Of a stretch of 64,000 bases of DNA, positions 23,388 to 31,975 are shown piece after piece. The notes under the pieces were generated by a model, which had not been told where the DNA came from, searched no databases, and worked only from the letters and a program-made list of their open reading frames with translations. Position numbers and translations under genes: made by a program. Source of the stretch: JBNKVT01 sp050299335 (GTDB lineage: Bacteria > Pseudomonadota > Alphaproteobacteria > Rhodobacterales > Rhodobacteraceae). Within the stretch, counting starts at the first letter, position 1; each line of letters begins with the position of its first letter. The stretch covers positions 6,523 to 70,522 of the forward strand of contig JBNKVT010000003.1 of the NCBI GenBank assembly GCA_050299335.1, read 5' to 3'.

Positions 23388-23978
23388 ATGAGATCTTCGA
23401 ACAAATCACGTTCCAGAAACAAGAACAACAATCGCAATCGCGGTGTCGGCAATGTCGTCAACCGGGTGTTCGACAGCGCTGGCCCCGAAGGCCGGGTGCG
23501 CGGAACGCCGCAGCAGATTATCGATAAATATCAGAATCTTGCCCATGATTCCCAGCTTTCGGGCGACCGGGTTGCGACGGAGAATTTCCAGCAGCATGCC
23601 GAACATTACGTTCGCATGCTGAACGAGGCGCAGCGCGAGATGGCAGAGCGTCAGGAGCAGCAGCAGGCGCAGAACAACGCCCCGCAAAAGACCCGGCAGC
23701 GGGACGATCAGGGCGGCGACCGGAGCCGCGAGGAGGATCGCGACCGGGGTGCGCAACGACCGAATGGCGATGGCGGCGCGAACGGATCGCGCAATGCCGA
23801 GCAGCATGTATCGGATGTGATGGATGTGACGGGTGACGATGACGCGCCGGAACTGGTGGATACCCCGGAAAGCGCGGCACCGGCACCGAAACGGACACGG
23901 ACCCGGCGGCCGGCCTCGGAGGTGACCGAGGGCAAGGAGGCGTCGCCGGAAGGGGAACAGCCGTTTTCGCAGGCCTGA
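23388..23978 (+). CDS. DUF4167 domain protein
   Basis: This 196-aa protein has a basic Asn/Arg/Lys-rich N-terminus (MRSSNKSRSRNKNNNRNRGV) followed by the conserved VNRVFDSAGPEG-RVRGTPQQIIDKY and NFQQHAEHYVRMLNEAQREM block (about 20-90), then a polar, glutamine- and acid-rich tail. It is a widespread alphaproteobacterial family of unknown function; the basic N-terminus suggests nucleic-acid contact, which is only an inference. The start at 23388 matches the family N-terminus; an upstream ATG 21 codons earlier was not preferred. A terminator follows. Confidence 0.85.
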   Translation: MRSSNKSRSRNKNNNRNRGVGNVVNRVFDSAGPEGRVRGTPQQIIDKYQNLAHDSQLSGDRVATENFQQHAEHYVRMLNEAQREMAERQEQQQAQNNAPQKTRQRDDQGGDRSREEDRDRGAQRPNGDGGANGSRNAEQHVSDVMDVTGDDDAPELVDTPESAAPAPKRTRTRRPASEVTEGKEASPEGEQPFSQA

Positions 23979-24004
23979 GGGGCGGGAAAAGCCGATGAAT
24001 TCGG

Positions 24005-24033
24005 GGCCGTGATCCAGGGATCGCGGCCTTTTT
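24005..24033 (+). terminator. Intrinsic terminator after DUF4167 gene
   Basis: GGCCGTGATC and GATCGCGGCC form a 10-bp stem with one T-G wobble and a CAGG loop, followed directly by TTTTT. The ctrA terminator at 48618 has nearly the same sequence. Confidence 0.9.
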
Positions 24034-24173
24034 CGTTTGCTGCTGTCGGGAGCCGGGGGTGCGGATCGTTCCGAAGAAGCCGCGCCCTGCGGTTGCGGCT
24101 GCTCCTCCCCAATTGGACGCAGGAGGCGGGGGCCCGAGACCTTCGGGTTGGGTGGGTCGCGGGCGGGACCGGG

Positions 24174-25010
24174 TTATCGGGGGAGGAGGCGGCTGAGGCG
24201 GCAGAAGGCCTCGATGGAGATTTCCTCGGCGCGGGCGGTGGGTGGGATGTCGGCCTCGGCGAGGAGGAGTTCGATATCGGGGGCGAGGCCGCGCAGGCTG
24301 GCACGGAGCATCTTGCGGCGCTGGCCGAAGGCGGCGGCGGTGAGGCGCTGCAGGGTCCTGGCATCGGCGGGATAGCGAGGCGCGGGCAGGGCCTCGATAT
24401 GGACGACGGCGGACGAGACCTTGGGCGGCGGAGTGAAGGCCTGGGGGGGCAGGGAGAAGGCGATCCGCGCCGTGGTGCGCCACCCCGCGAGGATGGCGAG
24501 GCGGCCATAGGCCTTGCTGCCGGGCCGGGCGGTGATGCGCTCGGCGACTTCCTTCTGGAACATCAAGGTGAGGCTTTGCCAGAAGGGCGGCCAGGCGGTC
24601 GGCGTGAGCCAGCGGAGGAGAAGCTCGGTGCCGACATTGTAGGGCAGGTTGGCGACGATGCGGACAGGCGGCGTCAGGTGGGGAAGCGGGTCGATGTCGA
24701 GGGCGTCGCCCTGGAGGATTTCGAGGCGGCCGGGGGCAGTGGCGGCGATGTCCTCAAGGGCCGGGAGGCAGCGGGGGTCGCGCTCGATTGCGACGATCCG
24801 GCGCACCCCCTCGGCGAGGAGCCCGCGGGTGAGGCCGCCGGGGCCGGGGCCGATTTCGAGCACGTCGCAGGCGGTCAGGTCACCGGCGGTGCGGGCGATC
24901 TTGGCGGTCAGGTTGAGGTCGAGGATGAAGTTCTGGCCCAGGGACTTGCGGGCGGAGAGCCCGTGGCGGGCGATGACCTCGCGCAGGGGTGGCAGAGGAT
25001 CGCCGGTCAT
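24174..25010 (-). CDS. rsmA: 16S rRNA dimethyladenosine transferase
   Basis: This 278-aa KsgA/RsmA dimethylates two adjacent adenosines near the 3' end of 16S rRNA. Visible motifs are SARKSLGQNFILDLNLTAKI near residue 20, the SAM site VLEIGPGPGGLTRGLL (about 50-65) and the catalytic NLPYNVGTELLLRW (about 117-130). Its start overlaps the pdxA stop by 4 nt. It is the last gene of the leftward lptF-G-D-surA-pdxA-rsmA operon, a common proteobacterial order. Confidence 0.96.
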   Translation of the reverse strand: MTGDPLPPLREVIARHGLSARKSLGQNFILDLNLTAKIARTAGDLTACDVLEIGPGPGGLTRGLLAEGVRRIVAIERDPRCLPALEDIAATAPGRLEILQGDALDIDPLPHLTPPVRIVANLPYNVGTELLLRWLTPTAWPPFWQSLTLMFQKEVAERITARPGSKAYGRLAILAGWRTTARIAFSLPPQAFTPPPKVSSAVVHIEALPAPRYPADARTLQRLTAAAFGQRRKMLRASLRGLAPDIELLLAEADIPPTARAEEISIEAFCRLSRLLPR

Positions 25011-26002
25011 GGGCGGGAGGTGGCCATCTGGGCGGCGAGCCTCAGGGCGGCGATCAGGCTGGACGGATCGGCGCGTCCGCTGCCGGCGATGTCGAAGGCT
25101 GTGCCGTGATCGGGCGAGGTGCGAATGAAGGGCAGGCCGAGCGTGGTGTTGACCCCTTCGGAGAAATTGAGGGTTTTCAGCGGGATGAGGGCCTGGTCGT
25201 GATACATGGCGATGGCCGCGTCACAGCTGGCGCGGGCGGCGGCGTGGAACATGGTGTCGGCGGGGAGGGGGCCAGCAAGGCAGAGGCCCTCGGCGCGGAG
25301 CTTTTTCAGCACCGGGAGGATGATCTCGATCTCCTCGCGCCCCATATGGCCGCCTTCGCCCGCATGGGGGTTGAGCCCGGCCAGTGCGAGGCGGGGGGCG
25401 GAAAGGCCGAAATCGCGGATCAGGGCGGCGTGGGTGATGCGGATGGTCTCTTCGAGCAGCTCCGGCGTGAGGGCGGCGGGGACGTCGGACAGAGGTATGT
25501 GGATGGTGACGGGGACGACGCGCAGTTCGGGTGCGGCGAGCATCATTACCGGGCGGGGGGTATCGGTGAGTGCCGCGAGGTATTCGGTGTGGCCTGGATA
25601 GGGGAAAGCGGCCCCTTCCTTCAGGGCCTGCTTGTTGATCGGGTTGGTGACGAGAGCGGCGGCTTCGCCGGAGCGGACGAGGGCGACGGCACGGGCGATG
25701 GCGTCGATGGTGGCCTGGGCGTTTCCGGGAGACGGGCGGCCCGGCGTGACGGGGGCCGGGAGCGGGTGATGGAGCACGGGAAGGGCGTCCCCGACCCGCA
25801 TCGTGAGGCTTTCGACCGGGGCGACGGGGACCGCGAACCGGGACGAAAGGGCCTGCATATGCAGGTAATCGGCGATCAGGACGAAGCCCGGGTCACCGCG
25901 CAGCGCGGCGAAGGCCTTCAGGGCGATCTCGCCGCCAATGCCAGCGGGGTCGCCGAGCGTGAGGACAAGGGGGGGCGGGTTTTTGGCGGAAACCGGGGTC
26001 AT
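25007..26002 (-). CDS. pdxA: 4-hydroxythreonine-4-phosphate dehydrogenase
   Basis: This 331-aa enzyme of pyridoxal phosphate synthesis oxidises 4-phosphohydroxy-threonine. It shows LVLTLGDPAGIGGEIALKAF at the N-terminus, metal-ligand regions PYPGHTEYLA and GLNPHAGEGGHMGREE, and AIAMYHDQALIPLK with the third His. It overlaps both rsmA (4 nt) and surA (4 nt), so it is tightly coupled inside the operon. Confidence 0.96.
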   Translation of the reverse strand: MTPVSAKNPPPLVLTLGDPAGIGGEIALKAFAALRGDPGFVLIADYLHMQALSSRFAVPVAPVESLTMRVGDALPVLHHPLPAPVTPGRPSPGNAQATIDAIARAVALVRSGEAAALVTNPINKQALKEGAAFPYPGHTEYLAALTDTPRPVMMLAAPELRVVPVTIHIPLSDVPAALTPELLEETIRITHAALIRDFGLSAPRLALAGLNPHAGEGGHMGREEIEIILPVLKKLRAEGLCLAGPLPADTMFHAAARASCDAAIAMYHDQALIPLKTLNFSEGVNTTLGLPFIRTSPDHGTAFDIAGSGRADPSSLIAALRLAAQMATSRP

Positions 26003-27228
26003 TCCACTTCGATGATGACGGCGTCGGCGAGAAGTTCCTGCAGATAGCCCTGGCCGAAGCTGGTCATGCGTTGCTGAAACAGGCGGCGGCGCAGCGCCTC
26101 GCGTTCCTCGGGCGACGCCTCGCCGGAACGGGCGCAGAGCATCACCAGCGTGACGCCGCCTGCGCCGGAGAGGATCTCGATGTCGCCCGCATCCATGGCC
26201 CTTAAAGTCTCGGCAAGGGCGGCGGGGACGGCACTGGCCGGGGTCGGTTCGGACCGGCCCGACCCGATGCCGAATTCCTCGGCCCGTTCGTCGATATCGG
26301 TGCAGAACCGGGCCTCGCGGCGGATCGCGTCGAGCTGTTCGGTGGCGGCCGCGACCGCCTCTTCGGAGGCCGAGGCCGACAGCGGCACGACGAGCTGGGA
26401 ATAGACCACGCTCAACTCCGCGTTTTCCGCCTCGCTGCGCGGCTCATCGCGGATATCCAGCAGCTTGATCAGCATGACGCCGACCGGCAATTCGATGGGT
26501 GCCGTCACCTCGCCGGGCTGCAGGGCGAGGACCTGACCGGCGATCTGGGCCGGCAGGCTGGCGGCGGGGATCCAGCCGAGGCGGCCGCCATTCCGGGCCG
26601 AGGGGGCCCGGGAGTAGCGGTTCACGGCGGCACCGAAACTGCCGCCGCGATTGAGGTCGCGCGACAGACGTTCGGCGAGCGCCTTGACCGCATCCTCGCT
26701 GCTCCCCTCGAAGGGGATGGCGAGTTCCTGGATATCGACGCTTTCCTGAACCGCGCGCGAGGCGAAATCCAGCGCCGCATCGAGATCGGATTCGCTTGGT
26801 GTGGCCAGCGCGCGGAACCTGGCCTGGACCACCTCGCGCCAGATAAGCCCCGCCTCGACAAAATCGCGGAAGGCCTGTTCGGTGATGCCACGCTGCGCGA
26901 GGCCCTGGATGACCTGGGCGCTGGTGAAGTTGCGGCGGGCGGAGAATTCCTCCATGCCCTCCTCGACCGCGCCGTCAATCAGTTCAAGCCCGATCAGGTC
27001 GGCAGCGTAGACCTGCAGACGCTCATTGGTCAGCTGCTCGATGGCCAGGTCGCGTATGCCGCCCCTGGCGCCGAGGGCTTCGAGAAGCTTCATCCGCTGG
27101 TCGATATCGTAATGGGTGATGGCCTTTTCATTGACCAGATAGGCGGCGGAAAACGGATTCTGCGCCGATACCGGCAATGCCAGAAGCACAAGAGCGAGCA
27201 GCGCGCCCGAAATACACCGAAAACCCAT
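25999..27228 (-). CDS. surA: SurA-like periplasmic peptidyl-prolyl isomerase/chaperone
   Basis: This 409-aa exported protein has a signal peptide (residues 1-22, LLALVLLALPVSAQ) and an N-terminal SurA chaperone domain (VNEKAITHYDIDQRMKLLEA; LAIEQLTNERLQVYAADLIG). One parvulin-type PPIase domain is clear (VNRYSRAPSARNGGRLGWIP then LQPGEVTAPIELPVGVMLIK). It helps outer-membrane proteins fold; LptD, encoded just upstream, is a known SurA client in E. coli. The start was set at 27228, the Met that begins the signal peptide; the frame is open 33 codons further into the lptD end. Confidence 0.88.
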   Translation of the reverse strand: MGFRCISGALLALVLLALPVSAQNPFSAAYLVNEKAITHYDIDQRMKLLEALGARGGIRDLAIEQLTNERLQVYAADLIGLELIDGAVEEGMEEFSARRNFTSAQVIQGLAQRGITEQAFRDFVEAGLIWREVVQARFRALATPSESDLDAALDFASRAVQESVDIQELAIPFEGSSEDAVKALAERLSRDLNRGGSFGAAVNRYSRAPSARNGGRLGWIPAASLPAQIAGQVLALQPGEVTAPIELPVGVMLIKLLDIRDEPRSEAENAELSVVYSQLVVPLSASASEEAVAAATEQLDAIRREARFCTDIDERAEEFGIGSGRSEPTPASAVPAALAETLRAMDAGDIEILSGAGGVTLVMLCARSGEASPEEREALRRRLFQQRMTSFGQGYLQELLADAVIIEVE

Positions 27229-27277
27229 GATCAGAATGCCCGTCACCTTGCTTGCCTGCCTGTCTGCCTTGCCCGGC

Positions 27278-29425
27278 TCAGCCTCTCCAACCGGATTTGC
27301 AGCGGTCGGAGGGCCAGGTCTCGGCACTGTCGCCGCCGAGGCCGGCGAAGCTGACCACGAGACCGAAATTCAGGTCCTCTTCCACATTATCGGAACTTGT
27401 AAAGCGTTGCGAGACGGAAAGGTCAAGTTTGATGCATTCGTTGCGGTAGGAGACAAGCCCTCCTGCCTCGATAGGATCCTCGGCGACGAGGTCGTAGCGG
27501 TAGTCGCCGCCGATCTGCCAATTGTCGCTGATCCGGTAGGCGGCCTTGACCGAGACCTCGTTGCGTTCGGGCACGGCACCGATGATCGGGTTGCTATCGT
27601 CGGCGGGGAGGAAGACATAGGCGCCCTTGAGATCAAACCGGTCCGAGCCGAGGGAGAATTCCAGGTCCTGGCGGCGGAATTCGAAATGCTGGTCGAGAAG
27701 CGCGCGGCCAAGGACGTATCCCCAGCCTGTCTCGACCGATCCGGCGAGGACGAGGTCGGACTGGGTGTCGGTGAGACCCGCGACGGTGTTGAACTCGGCC
27801 GAAGCCTCGGTACGGAAGACCTGTCCGACGGTGATCCCGGCATTCCAGCCATCGGGGTCGAAATAGGTGTAGTTGAAGCCGATATTGGCGCGGAGACCGT
27901 CTTCCTGCACGTCGCGGCCCGGAAAGCGGTTGGGCCGGAACAGGTTGGTCTCGTCGAGCTCGGGCAGGAGGCTGTCCTCGTTGGGGATGCCGGGATTGTC
28001 CGGCTCGTTGGTGTAAAAAACCTGGGCGATGGGTTCGATGACATGTATCGCGCCGCCGTTTCGCCTGGAGAAGGGCCAGCGGATCTCGGCGCCGACCGTC
28101 GGCGAGAGGCGGAAATGGCGGCCGTCGGGCTCGGAAGGGTTGTTGGTGGTGTCGTAATAGTCGAACTGCGCCCCGGCCAGCGCGCTGAGCTGGATGCCGC
28201 TCGGCAAGGTGCGGCTGGCCTCCCAGTCGATGCCGCCCCCGGCGCGGATCACGTCGAGCCCCTGCCGGCGGCGAAGATTGAGCAGGTCGCCCTCGACCCG
28301 GACCCGCCCGGGGATGGGCAGGTTGGTCCAGGTATTGCGGTATTCGGCCTGGGGCAGCACGAAGGGAATGGTCGCCTGATCCTCATCGTCGCGCAGGGAC
28401 TGATAGCCGGTGAGCTGGGCGTTGAAGAACTCGCGGGCGCGGAAGCGGCTGATCTCGAGGCGGGAGGTCAGCCGGTCGGCATCGGAATAGTCGAACTGTT
28501 GCAGAAAGTCGTTATCCGTCGCCCGTTCCACCTGGAAATCCGCGCGATAGCCGCGGCCGATATCGAAACGGCCATTGCCCAGAATGAACCCGCGGCCCCT
28601 GCCGCTGCCTTCGCCGAGACCGGCATCGTCGATGCTGATGGCTCCTTCGAGGCGGATCTGGCCATTGGCGAAATTCTGGCGGTATTCGGCCTCGAGAAGC
28701 GCCGCGCCTCCGGTGGTCAGGACAGGGGTAAGGGTGATGTCGGCGTGGTCCCCGAGGGTCTTGTAATAGGGGATCTTGATACCGTAGCCCCAAAGCTCGG
28801 AGGTGATAAATTGCGGCGCCAGAAAGCCGTCGGCGCGGCCGAGCGAGGGGTCGGGGACGCGGAAATAGGGGAAATAGGCAACCGGGACACCGAAGACATC
28901 GAACCAGGCGTTCTGGAAGTGGAACTGTTTCTCGCGCTGATCATAGACGACATTCTCGGCGCGGACGGCCCAGCTGGGTGTGGGTCTGGCCGCGCAGACC
29001 TGGCAGGAGGAGCCGATGACCTTGTGAAAGGTGATGAAGCGGCCCTCGCTCCGGCGGGCCTCGACGGCGGCGATCTGCAGCCGTTCGTCAACCAGGAGCC
29101 GGGCGCCCTCGATGAGGCCCTCGCGTAAATCCGGGGTCAGCTGGGTGAGGTCGGCCAGCAGCACCACACCGTCGGGGGTGGTGAGCCGGACCGGACCCTC
29201 GGCGGTGATGGTGCCCGAACGGTCGTCATAGGTGATGCGGCGGGCCTGCAGCAGGGTGCCCTGATAATGGATCTCGACCTGACCCTCGGCGATCAGGGTC
29301 TCTTCGCGCGGGTCATAGGTGACCCGGTCCGCGAGGAGCGTGACGGGCAGCTCCTGGGCACGCAGCGCGGTGGCCGTAAGGGCAAGAAGGAGGAGGCCCC
29401 CGAGACGGGAGAGGCGGCGACGCAT
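27278..29425 (-). CDS. lptD: LPS-assembly outer-membrane protein LptD
   Basis: This 715-aa beta-barrel inserts lipopolysaccharide into the outer membrane with LptE. It has a signal peptide (residues 1-23), an LptA-like jellyroll domain (about 28-150; DRVTYDPREETLIAEGQVEI) and a large barrel beginning around FPYFRVPDPSLGRADGFLAP. Cys141 and Cys144 (SSCQVC) and two Cys near the C-terminus could form the interdomain disulfides known in E. coli LptD. The barrel ends in hydrophobic strands near DLNFGLVVSFAGLG. It lies between lptG (5 nt upstream) and surA. Confidence 0.93.
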   Translation of the reverse strand: MRRRLSRLGGLLLLALTATALRAQELPVTLLADRVTYDPREETLIAEGQVEIHYQGTLLQARRITYDDRSGTITAEGPVRLTTPDGVVLLADLTQLTPDLREGLIEGARLLVDERLQIAAVEARRSEGRFITFHKVIGSSCQVCAARPTPSWAVRAENVVYDQREKQFHFQNAWFDVFGVPVAYFPYFRVPDPSLGRADGFLAPQFITSELWGYGIKIPYYKTLGDHADITLTPVLTTGGAALLEAEYRQNFANGQIRLEGAISIDDAGLGEGSGRGRGFILGNGRFDIGRGYRADFQVERATDNDFLQQFDYSDADRLTSRLEISRFRAREFFNAQLTGYQSLRDDEDQATIPFVLPQAEYRNTWTNLPIPGRVRVEGDLLNLRRRQGLDVIRAGGGIDWEASRTLPSGIQLSALAGAQFDYYDTTNNPSEPDGRHFRLSPTVGAEIRWPFSRRNGGAIHVIEPIAQVFYTNEPDNPGIPNEDSLLPELDETNLFRPNRFPGRDVQEDGLRANIGFNYTYFDPDGWNAGITVGQVFRTEASAEFNTVAGLTDTQSDLVLAGSVETGWGYVLGRALLDQHFEFRRQDLEFSLGSDRFDLKGAYVFLPADDSNPIIGAVPERNEVSVKAAYRISDNWQIGGDYRYDLVAEDPIEAGGLVSYRNECIKLDLSVSQRFTSSDNVEEDLNFGLVVSFAGLGGDSAETWPSDRCKSGWRG

Positions 29426-29430
29426 GGTTT

Positions 29431-30531
29431 CTAGCCGTCCTCGACATGCAGCAGGAAGCCGGTGGCGAGCATCACCCCGATGGCGGCGGGCGCCCAGGCG
29501 GCAAGGGTGACGGGCAGGGTGCCCGCGCTGCCGAGGGATTCCGAGATGTCCTTGAAGAAATAGAGCAGAAAGCCGGCCAGGACCGCGAAGAGCATCATCA
29601 CCCCGGCATTGCCGAAGCGCATATGGCGCAGCGAGAACCCCGCGCCGATCAGCACCATTGCGGCGAAGAACAGTGGCCGGGCCAGTTCCGACTGGAAGAA
29701 CAGCCGGTGCCGCTGGGCCGAGAAACCGGCGGCCTCGAGCTGGCGGATGGTGGCAGGGAGCGCCCAGAAGGGGACGATTTCGGGCGAGGCGATGCGTTCG
29801 AGGATCTGCTCGGAGGTCAGGTCGGTCTGCATCCTTGCCTCGGCCGCGTCAACCGGGGCAGCGAGCGGGCGCGCGGAGGTCGGATCGATGCCCCAGGATC
29901 GGACATTGCGCAGGATCCAGGCCCCGTCGTCAAGCAGTGCCGTGGCCGCCTCGCGGCGGGCGGTCATGCGGCCCTCGGCGTCGAAATCGTGGATGCGGAC
30001 ATCGAAGAGCAGCCGCCCGTCGGGGCTGAGCCGGCCCGCCTGAATGACCGACTGGCCGACGCCGGTCCCCTGGCGCAGCCAGACGCCGCCCTCGATGATC
30101 GAGAACACGTTCTGCTGTTTGTTGCGGAGATAGTCGCGGTAGATATCCGCCTCGACCCGGGTGGTGGCGACGATGGGATTGAGGACCGCGAAGGCGACGA
30201 CGCCAAGCGCCATGGCGGCGAGAACCGGCACGAAGAGGACCCTGAGCGCCGAGATGCCGGCGGCGCGGAAGATGACCAGTTCCGAGGTGCGGTTGAGCCG
30301 CAGGACGGTGAGCAGGGCCCCGAGCAGGAGGACGAGGGGAAAGACCTCGGAGAGAAGCTCCGGCAGTTGCAGGAGCGTGAGGGTGAAGGCCTCTGTGGCC
30401 GGATGGCCGAATTGCGACGCCATGCGCAGGTTCTCGACCATCAGGATCAGGAGGATGACCAGCGCAAGGACGATCTGGACCTGGATCGTGGCGCGGATGA
30501 AGCAGCGCAGGATATAGAGCCCGATGGTCAT
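29431..30531 (-). CDS. lptG: LPS export ABC transporter permease LptG
   Basis: This 366-aa inner-membrane permease partners LptF and the LptB ATPase to extract LPS. There are about six helices: an N-terminal pair (FIRATIQVQIVLALVILLIL), two after residue 60 (FPLVLLLGALLTVLRL) and two at the C-terminus (MLFAVLAGFLLYFFKDISES), with a periplasmic beta-jellyroll between. RTSELVIFRAAGIS is the conserved coupling region. The start overlaps the lptF stop by 4 nt. Confidence 0.94.
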   Translation of the reverse strand: MTIGLYILRCFIRATIQVQIVLALVILLILMVENLRMASQFGHPATEAFTLTLLQLPELLSEVFPLVLLLGALLTVLRLNRTSELVIFRAAGISALRVLFVPVLAAMALGVVAFAVLNPIVATTRVEADIYRDYLRNKQQNVFSIIEGGVWLRQGTGVGQSVIQAGRLSPDGRLLFDVRIHDFDAEGRMTARREAATALLDDGAWILRNVRSWGIDPTSARPLAAPVDAAEARMQTDLTSEQILERIASPEIVPFWALPATIRQLEAAGFSAQRHRLFFQSELARPLFFAAMVLIGAGFSLRHMRFGNAGVMMLFAVLAGFLLYFFKDISESLGSAGTLPVTLAAWAPAAIGVMLATGFLLHVEDG

Positions 30532-31661
30532 GTTGGCGCGGTCCCGGCGGGAGACGGGCCCGTGGTGGCGCGGCGGGCGCGCGAGGCACGGGACAGAAGA
30601 GTGAAGGCGGCGGCGATCGTCGCGATGCTCGGCAGGTACAGGAGCGGCCAGAGGGCGGTGCTCTTGATCGCGGCGGATTTCATGCCGAGCCCGGCGGCGA
30701 TCAGCAGGGTGCCGAGCGCGACCGCGGCCATGACGCGCAAGGTGAAGCCGCGGCGCTGGTAATTGCCGGTCAAAAGCACGCCAAGCGCCAGGAGCGGCAG
30801 CGCGAAGGCGTTCAGCGCGATGACGATGCGCTCATGGGCGGCGGCGAGATAATAGGCGCGGTCGTAGCGTCGGTGGTCGAGCATCGCCGGGGTGGGATCG
30901 GTGAGCTGGGCGAAGGTGAAGGCTTCGGGGCGGTCGGCGCTTTCGACGGGCTTCACCAGCGAGGACAGATCGTAGACCAGTTCCTCGAAACGCACCTGCG
31001 ACAGGGTGTCGTCCTCGATGTCCTGGGTGAGGGCCACGCCCTGGGACATGACCAGACGGGCGAGATCGCCATCGCGCAGGAGCGCCGCACGTTCGGCGGT
31101 ATAGGTGACGGGTTGTTCAGGGTCGCGCTCGTCATGGAGGAAGAGCCCCGCCATCTGGCCCCTCGCATCGGTCTTGCGGATGAAGATGGTGAGGCCCTTT
31201 TCCGGATGCAGGAACTGGCCTTCGCGGATGAGGGCGTTGGCGATCTCGCCCCGGATCTCGGCCTGGCCCTCGGCGAGGCGGCGGGCCCCGGCGGGCAGCA
31301 GGATCAGGGTGGCGACGAGGGTGAGCGTCGTGCAGATCGCGGCGAAGATGGCGATGGGGCGGGCGAGTGAAAACGGGCTGAGCCCGGACAACATCATGAC
31401 GACGAGCTCGGTCTCGGAATAGAGCTTGTTGATGACGAAAAGGGCGGCGGCGAAGGCGCAGATCGGCAGGACGACGATGAGGACGGAGGGCAGGACGTAA
31501 AGGGTAAAGGTCAGAAAGACGAGGGCGGATTCCCCCGAGGAGATGACGAGGTCGATGATCTTCAGTGCCTGCAAGAGCCAGACGACGCCGCCGAGGACGA
31601 GGAGAAAGAAGACCAGCGCCAGCAGCATCTGGGTGACGATATAGCGGTCGAGGCGGCGCAT
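30528..31661 (-). CDS. lptF: LPS export ABC transporter permease LptF
   Basis: This 377-aa permease is the partner of LptG. It begins MRRLDRYIVTQMLLALVFFL and carries YSETELVVMMLSGLSPFSLA, the coupling helix that meets LptB, and a periplasmic beta domain (EGQFLHPEKGLTIFIRKTDA). The start at 31661 is the family start; the frame is open 39 codons further upstream without resemblance. It is the first gene of the leftward envelope operon and is divergent from pepA. Confidence 0.93.
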   Translation of the reverse strand: MRRLDRYIVTQMLLALVFFLLVLGGVVWLLQALKIIDLVISSGESALVFLTFTLYVLPSVLIVVLPICAFAAALFVINKLYSETELVVMMLSGLSPFSLARPIAIFAAICTTLTLVATLILLPAGARRLAEGQAEIRGEIANALIREGQFLHPEKGLTIFIRKTDARGQMAGLFLHDERDPEQPVTYTAERAALLRDGDLARLVMSQGVALTQDIEDDTLSQVRFEELVYDLSSLVKPVESADRPEAFTFAQLTDPTPAMLDHRRYDRAYYLAAAHERIVIALNAFALPLLALGVLLTGNYQRRGFTLRVMAAVALGTLLIAAGLGMKSAAIKSTALWPLLYLPSIATIAAAFTLLSRASRARRATTGPSPAGTAPT

Positions 31662-31975
31662 GTCGGGCTTGGGTCCCTCCTGCGGGTTGCCGGTGAAGCC
31701 TGCAGGTGAGGCGTATTGGGCCCGGGCGGTCGGGTCAAGGGGTCGGGCCGGTGAGGTGGGGTGCGTGAGATCACGCACTGTGCGGAATGAGGGCGTAAGG
31801 GTGAGGCGAGGCGGGGTGAATCCCGCCCTACAGAAAGAGGGCGTATGGGTGAGGCGAGGCGGGGTGAACCCCGCCCGACGGTTCGGAGCTGGGTGCGGAT
31901 GCGGAAAGGCGTTTCCTCCGCCTCGGGAAATGCACTAAGACTGGCACGAAACCACAGATATTGCCGGAGATTTCC
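31662..31975. repeat. Divergent lptF/pepA spacer with palindromes and a 48-bp-period direct repeat
   Basis: No gene is seen in these 314 nt. Two 40-bp direct repeats (31789-31828 and 31837-31876, two mismatches, period 48) each end in a GGCGGGGTGAAYCCCGCCC palindrome (31810-31828, 31858-31876). A GTGCGTGAGATCACGCAC palindrome lies at 31761-31778. The divergent promoters of lptF and pepA must also lie here, but I cannot assign hexamers with confidence. Confidence 0.75.

Noticed and set aside
27227..29128. A 633-codon plus-strand frame opposite lptD
   Set aside because: Antisense shadow of the lptD coding sequence; no motif or ribosome binding site.
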